Source: Heliocidaris erythrogramma (lineage: Eukaryota; Echinodermata; Echinoidea; Camarodonta; Echinometridae). Taken from it: DNA of 64,000 nt. Of the stretch, positions 57,310 to 64,000 are shown piece by piece. The DNA lies in NCBI GenBank assembly GCA_025617745.1, contig CM046863.1, positions 56,557,829 through 56,621,828 on the forward strand. The letters run 5' to 3'. Within the stretch, counting starts at the first letter, position 1. Every line of letters begins with the position of its first letter. A program made the position numbers and the translations under genes. Below the pieces are notes generated by a model. That model made no database searches. It was not told the origin of the DNA and worked only from the letters and a program-made list of their open reading frames with translations.

Positions 57310-58200
57310 ATGCCACACTCTTATGACAAGTATTACGTCTCCCTAATCAATTCCCCGTCCAATGAGACAAAATAAAATCTTATCTGTTCATTGTTTCATC
57401 AGTCTTCAATCGATCGCATGATCCTGCTATCCTGAAGATACAAAAAGGCTTTTCTTGACATTTCTCTCTATCCTCCGATTGTAGTATTTGGAAATTTGTC
57501 TAAGCAACCAACCGCATAGGCCTATATGCCCGCCCCCGCATTATTTCCAGTACAATGTATATCTTGACGACTAGTAACCGAAATTAGTTTGGAAAATGTG
57601 ACACAGTGCGTAACCCGGTGGAGGAGCCACAATGTGACTTGGGGACCGCATGACCGTTACCAAAATCGCGCGGATATAGGGGTAAATTTCAAGGAACGTC
57701 CGCGGACAGAATATTCCTCGAAATATAGAAAATAGGGGGGTGCGCAGGTGTCCTCGAAATGATAAAATTGGGGTCAGGAAAGGAAAGGAAGAAAACCCAA
57801 GGCATGCAGAAGATCCCGGAGCCGAGTTGCTAGCTCCGGGCCTGCCGGGGAGGGGGGTTCATCGTTGAGAAAAAAAATCCCCGTATTGCCGTTGTTTGCT
57901 ATGTTTCTGAATGATTTTGAAAGTCATATCAGTAAATTTTATAGGGCCTTTCTTTGATGGATGAAAACTGTACTTTTCTGATAGACCAAAAACAACAGTA
58001 ATGGCTGATATTCTTCTTACACAAAAATGTTTGCCAGCTTAAAAAGCTTGTTAAATTTGTTAAAGTTATTATGCAGCAATTTAGATATAAATCCAAAGAG
58101 GATGCAGTTGTTGATGTTGTAGGTGACAATCAAGGTCAGGTAGTTACACGTAGTGGTAGAATAATTAAAATAAGTTTACGTCTAGTAAATGTACTTTAGT
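57310..58200. other. Unassigned stretch
   Basis: No gene or repeat recognised. Confidence 0.5.
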
Positions 58201-58210
58201 TGTATTTACA

Positions 58211-58215
<5 letters not shown>

Positions 58216-58244
<29 letters not shown>

Positions 58245-58249
58245 TGAAA

Positions 58250-58290
<41 letters not shown>
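58216..58290. repeat. (TA)n microsatellite with an embedded MITE tip
   Basis: Two TA runs separated by CAGTGAAACC, the same ten bases that start the MITE at 58291, so a truncated or abortive copy sits in the TA tract. Confidence 0.9.
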
Positions 58291-58293
<3 letters not shown>

Positions 58294-58480
58294 TGAAACC
58301 TGTCTATAAAGACCACCCAAGGGAGACAAGAAAAGCGGTCTTTATGAGCAGGTAGTCTTTATGGACAGGTTCCTTTAATACATGTTTCAATGAGAAATGC
58401 TGTTCAAGGGAAATGAAAATTGTGGTCTTTCTGGACAGGTGGTCTTTATATAGAGGTGGTCACTAATGGAGGTTTGACTA
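58291..58480 (+). mobile_element. Mariner-type MITE, complete copy
   Basis: CAGTGAAACCTGTCTATAAA at the left and, inverted, TAGTCAAACC at the right, with TA on both sides as for Tc1/mariner insertions. The interior repeats GGTCTTTAT and GGACAGGT. A truncated copy opens the window. Confidence 0.8.
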
Positions 58481-58489
58481 TATATATTT

Positions 58490-58655
58490 ATTGTTGTTTC
58501 TTTTTGTTTCGTTGAGAAATATTGTTTAATATGTAAACTATATACCCATGTACAAGTATTCAATATACCATTTGTATTATAGTAAAAAAGTTGTGCTCTC
58601 ATACCCCGAGAGGGGGTCGATAGAGTGAATAAAATCTTATCTTATCTTATCTTAT
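58490..58655 (+). mobile_element. 3' tail of a non-LTR retrotransposon
   Basis: CCCCGAGAGGGGGTCGATAG, then AGTGAATAAAATC and a (TTATC)n tail at 58636-58654. A short tandem tail of this form is typical of LINE 3' ends. No coding part is visible. Confidence 0.5.
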
Positions 58656-58659
58656 GCAT

Positions 58660-60340
58660 GTACTATGGTGCTGTTACTGGTGTTTAATACTACTACAACT
58701 GCTATTTGAAATATGATAAGCTCTTTTTGTGATAGTGAAGAAGGAGAAACCAAAAATAATCAAAGCTCGAAACTAACGTATTACAGTGTTAGCACTCTGG
58801 TTTCGCTTGATAGATACAACATACCACACTGCCTAGCTTAATACTCTACCTAAACTGAGCCCCAAATATCAGTTCTAACCGTTAAAAGCATTTGTGCCTA
58901 CCTCATGAATACAACACTACAAAAGTTTACATACCTCTTGCTTCACAATGCCTTGCATCTATTGTTGAACTGTAAAAGCCCTTGACTTGGCAGAGCTATT
59001 GATTCAAAATTATGTATTGAAAGAACTGTGATAGTTCAAAATATTTCTAACCATAATAATAAATCAAGAATATGAAAGGACGTTGTCTCCTTGGTAACTT
59101 GAGTGCTGGATATTAGGGGACTTGACGGTACTTCGCTAACTTCGCTAACTGTATTTAATTTTCGTTGAAAATATGCATGATGGCAATTTGAACATACATA
59201 TTTTGAACGGCACTTCCGATTTGAATGAATGATAAAAGTAGAGAGTTTGGTATCGTTGCAGGGCGGTCTTTATAACATGGCATAGGAATGCAAATTTAAA
59301 TACACGGTCAAACATATGACTGTTCAAACAAAGGGAGATAAGTAGATAACGACATCGATGGCGATTGAAAGAACATCAGTTGTGAGATAACTTTCATGAA
59401 ACCAACACTGCGCAATTGTGATATTCCATGCCTTAATTGAACTTAAGATACATATAGGTGTCATGGTATTGATTTATATTGACAACTGGTAGAGCTCATG
59501 TAGTTAATATTTAATCATATTTTTATATACGATCCAATCGGAGAAAGACAGCTAGCGTATGTGGAAGGGAGCACGGTGGCACACCCTCCCCCCGCCTTAC
59601 AGATTTTCAAGCATGAAACAAAAAATGAAAACGACTTTTCAATTAATCTGATAAGTAAATTAAAATCAATCGCTCTCAAAACCTCCAATATCTATCTTTA
59701 AACATACTAATCAATAGCTTACGCATGAAGATATAGCATGTCTAAAACATTTCAATTAAAATGGAAGTAGGCCAATTGTGTTGCTCGCTCAGTTCGATGA
59801 AAATTATATATATATATTCATCGTACTGTTGTTAATGACACCACAATAGATATAAATCATAAAAGTCAATCAATTCATAATTTACAATTCATGAAGAGAA
59901 AGGTTAATATGCACATTCGCCCCCCCCCCCCCCGCGTGATCTAAACTACTTGAAGAGTTTAGAATGGATACTTTAGATAAGCCGAATTCGATGTTTCTTT
60001 TTTTTTGTCCTAATTTTCTGAATGAGTATATCTTCCAACAGTATTAGAAAAATAACCCATTATGAACGTAACAGAAATACTCTACATCATAACCAGAAAC
60101 TAAATAAAAGGCGTTTAAATCATGAAGGGTAGTTTCTTACTATAAAACTTCACTTAAATTACTTAAATTTTGAATAGATACATATGATTTACCCATAACG
60201 GGCGTATTACTTAAGTGTACACATTCCTAGCGATGTATGTGTGATTTTAGCTTTAGAACGGCAATATAGTTATGCAATTATAATTCATTTACTTTGATAT
60301 CTAGCTAGGGCCAAACCTGGATTAATGATAATAACAATGA
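58660..60340. other. Unassigned AT-rich stretch
   Basis: No gene recognised; a poly-C run at 59921-59933. Confidence 0.5.
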
Positions 60341-60349
60341 CATCTGACT

Positions 60350-62321
60350 GGTACACCGTCGCTTGGTCTACCACCACTTGGTCTAATTACCAGTTCGTCG
60401 AACTCCAAGTGGTCTAACTTCATTTTGTCTACAACAGTTTGTCTACTTACCATTTCGTCTAATTTCCATTTGCCTAATAACCAATTCGTCTAATACCCAG
60501 TTTTGCTAATTTTCACTTCGGCTAATTTTCACTTCGTCTAATTCCGAATAGTCTAACCGTCATTTTGTCTACAAGCCACATAGTCTAATATCCATTTGGG
60601 CTACTCCTACTTTGGCTAATACCATATGGTCTACCTATCATTTGGTCCAATTCCATTTAGTCTAATAACCAGTTGGGCTACTTATCATTTAGTCTAACTG
60701 TCATATGGTCTAATGACCATTTGGTCTAATATCCAATTCGTCTAATCACCAGTTAGGCTACTAATCATTTGGTCTAATTTCATATAGTCTAATGACCATT
60801 TGGTCTAATTACTCTTTATTATTCTGGCCATTTAGTAGCAAGTTGAGAAAGGAAATTTAAAAACAAATGAAAATTCAAAGAAGTCATCTACGTAAATGTG
60901 CATTAAAAGACTTATTCACCTTGCTGTTGCTTATATCAATATCAATATCCCTATATTTTATATATATTAATTATTTTAATTTATTAAAACAATTATTTAG
61001 TATTATTTTTTAGTAATCAAAACATTCATAGGTCCCCTCTTCCTTTCATGACTTAAGTAGAAGAACATGATTTTGTATTGCACTTCAAATTATGTTGGGT
61101 TGATAATCTGTTAAATTGATGTTTCTTATATGATCGGTACGTGGCGTAGCTAGGATTTTTTTTACAAGAGGGGCAAATTCTGCTTGAAGGGAGATCCGTA
61201 TTTTTTTCTTCTCGCCAGCCCTCCGAAACTGTGTCCCCATGTCTCACTAAGTTCCTACTCAAAGGTGCCACGCTGTTGTCATATCAAGAACTAAATATTC
61301 TGCCATTAAGCTTCCCTGATTCTTTTGAGATATGCAAACTGCTATTTTCAGGGGCTATTTTCAGGGGCGGCTTACAGGGGGCAGGGGCGGTTGCCCCCTA
61401 TGATATTTCAAGTGACCAAAAAGAGAGATAGACAGCTCGAGAGAGAATAGAGTTTTTTCGCTTTCAGTTTGAACCCCCGTAAGTGATGTTTTCCTGGCAT
61501 CTACTAACGCAATGGAAAAGCAGTCCTGTGATATAGGAACATACTGTGTGGGTCTGGACATATTATGATGGCGTTTTTATATGCACATTAAATTTTTACT
61601 TGGCAGCCCAAAGTGCCCCCCCCCCCCCCGTAGATCCGCCACTGGTTTTACTCAATAAACAAGCCCGGTGTACAAGGCATATTACAGATATCTGTATTTT
61701 TTTTCACTTCAGCTCAGGAAAGAGTCCAGTCAGGACAGCACACCCGGCCACCTAGGCCCTTTCAAAAGGCTCTGGCCACAATTAACCTGTCCAGGGATGG
61801 CCATGTGACGCATAGTGTTGTTGGTAGGTGCGTAGACGAAAAGGGAATAGCCCAACGGGCAATTAGCCTTAGTGATAATTAGACAAAGTGATGTATAGAC
61901 AAATTGGAATTTAGACCAACTGACAATTAGACTAAATGGGAAATGGACTAAGTGAAAGTTAGACCAACTGCACATTAGACCATATAAATGCCATGTAGAC
62001 CAAATGGATACTAGACTAAATGGATTTTAGACAAAATGCATGTAGACCAACTAGTTTTAGACTGACTGGGAATTAGACAAACTGACATTAGACGAACTGG
62101 TAGTAGACCAAGTGATAACAAAATAAAGTAGACGAAATGGTAATTAGACCAAATAATAATTAGACCAAGTGATAATTAGCCCAAGTGGCCATTAGACCTT
62201 CTGGTTATTAGACCAAGTGCAAATTATACCAAATGAAGAGTGGACCAAAAGGGTTTAGCCCGAATGAAGGTAGCCCATCTGGAAATTAGACCAAGTGGTT
62301 TTAGCCCAAGCGTGCATAAAC
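60350..62321. mobile_element. TU-like fold-back transposon (1.97 kb) with 9-bp target duplication
   Basis: CATCTGACT stands at 60341-60349 and again at 62322-62330. The ends GGTACACCGTCGCTTGGTCT and, inverted, GGTTTATGCACGCTTGGGCT match at 14 of 20 bases. Each arm (60350-60835 and about 61840-62321) is an array of ~16-base units (TGGTCTAATGACCATT and variants), inverted between arms. The centre (60836-61840) has no transposase; it holds dispersed-repeat words such as CTCGCCAGCCCTCCGAAA and CCGCCACTGG. Arms of short tandem units are the hallmark of fold-back and sea urchin TU elements. An 8-9-base target duplication fits hAT- or Mutator-type transposases. Confidence 0.88.
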
Positions 62322-62334
62322 CATCTGACTTAAG

Positions 62335-64000
62335 AGCTGCTTTCTTATTTTCTCTTATTCTCTTGTGATAACTGGGGTTACTCACTCATACATTCTGACC
62401 ATGAACTTTTGCTATTAACATCAATATCTTTATCTTTTAACTTTGCAAGAAGTAAAATACTTCTAATTGTGACCAGTACAACATTACGTCACTGAAACCA
62501 ACCAAATGTATATGGCGCAGGTGCCCTTAATGACAAAATTAGCGCAAAATATAAATATGTGCAAAATGAGATAAGGTTACAATTGGAAGCATCTTATTAA
62601 TATATATTAACTCATTGACTTCCTAATAATTAAATAGATGGAACTGCTATTTTTGGTTTTAATCTTTCATAATTCTTAACATATCAAAATTCGATTTTAT
62701 TAATTGAATTTTGGACAAAGTATGCAGGAATTATATATACATACACTCTAAAAACTAAAGTGTTAAATCACCATCAACGAACGTAGAGGGCGGCAACACT
62801 TTGCAGTCTTGCTATGAGGAAGGTTCACTTCGCTAAATTTCTGTGACCATCGTTTTCTCTCAGAGAGGTTTTTAGGTAGATTGTAGATTTGATTTTTTTT
62901 CAATTTATACTTTCAAAAACTTTTGAATTAAAATGTTAAAATCAGATGTTATGTTCAATAATATTTGTCAATGATTTTTATAATTTTCAAGAGAAAAAAG
63001 ATTAAAATAGTTATAAATTTATCATTTTACTTTACGATACAATAATATGTATTTGTGAGGTTGCTAACGTTTTCCTGCTATATTTCGCTGCTACTGCTGT
63101 ATTGCGATTTCGATCCATGTCCATACAGTGTGCATATATACCGTGTACAAATATTGCTACACATATACAGTTCTCTCTAGCTCTCTCGATCTGACCGCCT
63201 AAGTAGACTCAGGGTCAGAGTCAGAGCTCGACGATGGATCAATCAAGGTTTGATTTTAGTTATAAATTTAGATTAACTTATTTGAAATGATGATGAAACA
63301 AATTTGGCAATCCAGGGTAATAAAATAGAGAGAGCTGTTAGTGTTACTAGTGTTAGCAATAGCATGCATGTAACGTTAATATGTTAAATTAAAAAAAAAT
63401 GTTCGGATGCTGGATGGAGCGATGTCCCGATGATGATCATGATGATGGATGGGGGATCAGATTCGGATGACCGGACACTTAACAAAAATGAAAAAATAAG
63501 GTGGCTGGGACATAAGGAATTCTTGCCGTGATAATCATTTTTCTATAAATAATATCGGGCAAACCCACAAAATAGGGGCAGGTCGGCGTGCGCGTGCCAT
63601 GTTTTACAATTACACAGTGCGGAGAGGCGGCAGAGACAAAAATGAACAACAAGTTCATAATCAAGTTCAAAACAACTTCCAAATATATTTTAAATCGAGT
63701 AATTAATGCTGTGATAATCATATTGTCCTCTTGGCTTTCAGATTTGTAGTTGTTTGATGAAAATCATAACGATTTTGGCCAGAAATGAGTCAAACTCGCA
63801 AATGTTTCATCGCTGAATCTGGTACTTTACAAGATCGTCGCCGCCGCCGCCGCCGCTGGGCTACATTTGCTTGCACACAAATGAATACAGCACGCGCAGA
63901 CCGGCCCCTATTCTCCGGGTTTGCCTAATATCGTCTAAGTTAGATCAAAATAGGTCTAACTTAGGCCTAACATTAACAAAGTTAACGTTAACCACAATGA
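62335..64000. other. Unassigned stretch with a GCC run near the right edge
   Basis: 62495-62530 carries an end-like copy of the 38043-38608 element (GGCGCAGGTGCCCTTAATGA). (GCC)5 lies at 63838-63856. No exon recognised. Confidence 0.5.

Noticed and set aside
56578-57375. Reading frames of 180-265 codons
   Set aside because: They cross the 500-N gap and are mostly undetermined residues.

Overview
The window looks like animal nuclear DNA, probably from a marine deuterostome and most likely an echinoderm such as a sea urchin. The evidence is spliced exons with GT..AG borders, no operons or dense coding, very many hairpin and inverted-repeat transposons, and a fold-back element built like the TU elements described from sea urchin. 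The species is inference; nothing in the window names it. A 500-base run of N (56797-57296) shows it is a draft scaffold.

Only one gene is recognised with confidence. Minus-strand exons at 4533-4642, 2944-3080, 1910-2090 and 242-403 join in matching phase and encode the linker and first WD40 blades of a KIF21-type kinesin. The gene runs off the left edge, and no upstream (motor or coiled-coil) exon was found in the other 59 kb. Decayed or partly intact copies of the same exons lie in its introns, including a 127-bp tandem array of a half-exon.

Most of the rest is repeat DNA in layers. From about 5 to 13 kb there are hairpin elements, a 1.4-kb TAG/CAG microsatellite and three TTAA-bounded transposons inserted into one repeat unit. 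From 13.7 to 20.3 kb lies a 6.55-kb element with perfect 31-bp terminal inverted repeats and an ATAT duplication. It appears to carry spliced exon pieces of an unidentified gene. From 20.5 to 22.4 kb is a long palindrome. From 22.4 to 35.5 kb are many units of a local repeat family with embedded (TAG)n tracts, plus a 51-bp satellite and a 22-bp minisatellite. From 40.1 to 41.4 kb is a 61-bp higher-order array. A 1.47-kb block at 25.2-26.7 kb recurs inverted at 43.4-44.9 kb. From 45 to 64 kb there is mostly unassigned AT-rich DNA, with a tRNA-like sequence (46.7 kb), a ~190-bp tandem repeat (47 kb), in-phase palindromic insertions (49.2 kb) and a 1.97-kb fold-back transposon with 9-bp target duplications (60.3-62.3 kb).

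The only coordinated genes are the KIF21 exons. The other organisation is transposons inserting into, copying and inverting one another. No functional transposase or reverse transcriptase is intact here. All calls come from reading the sequence; no database search was run.
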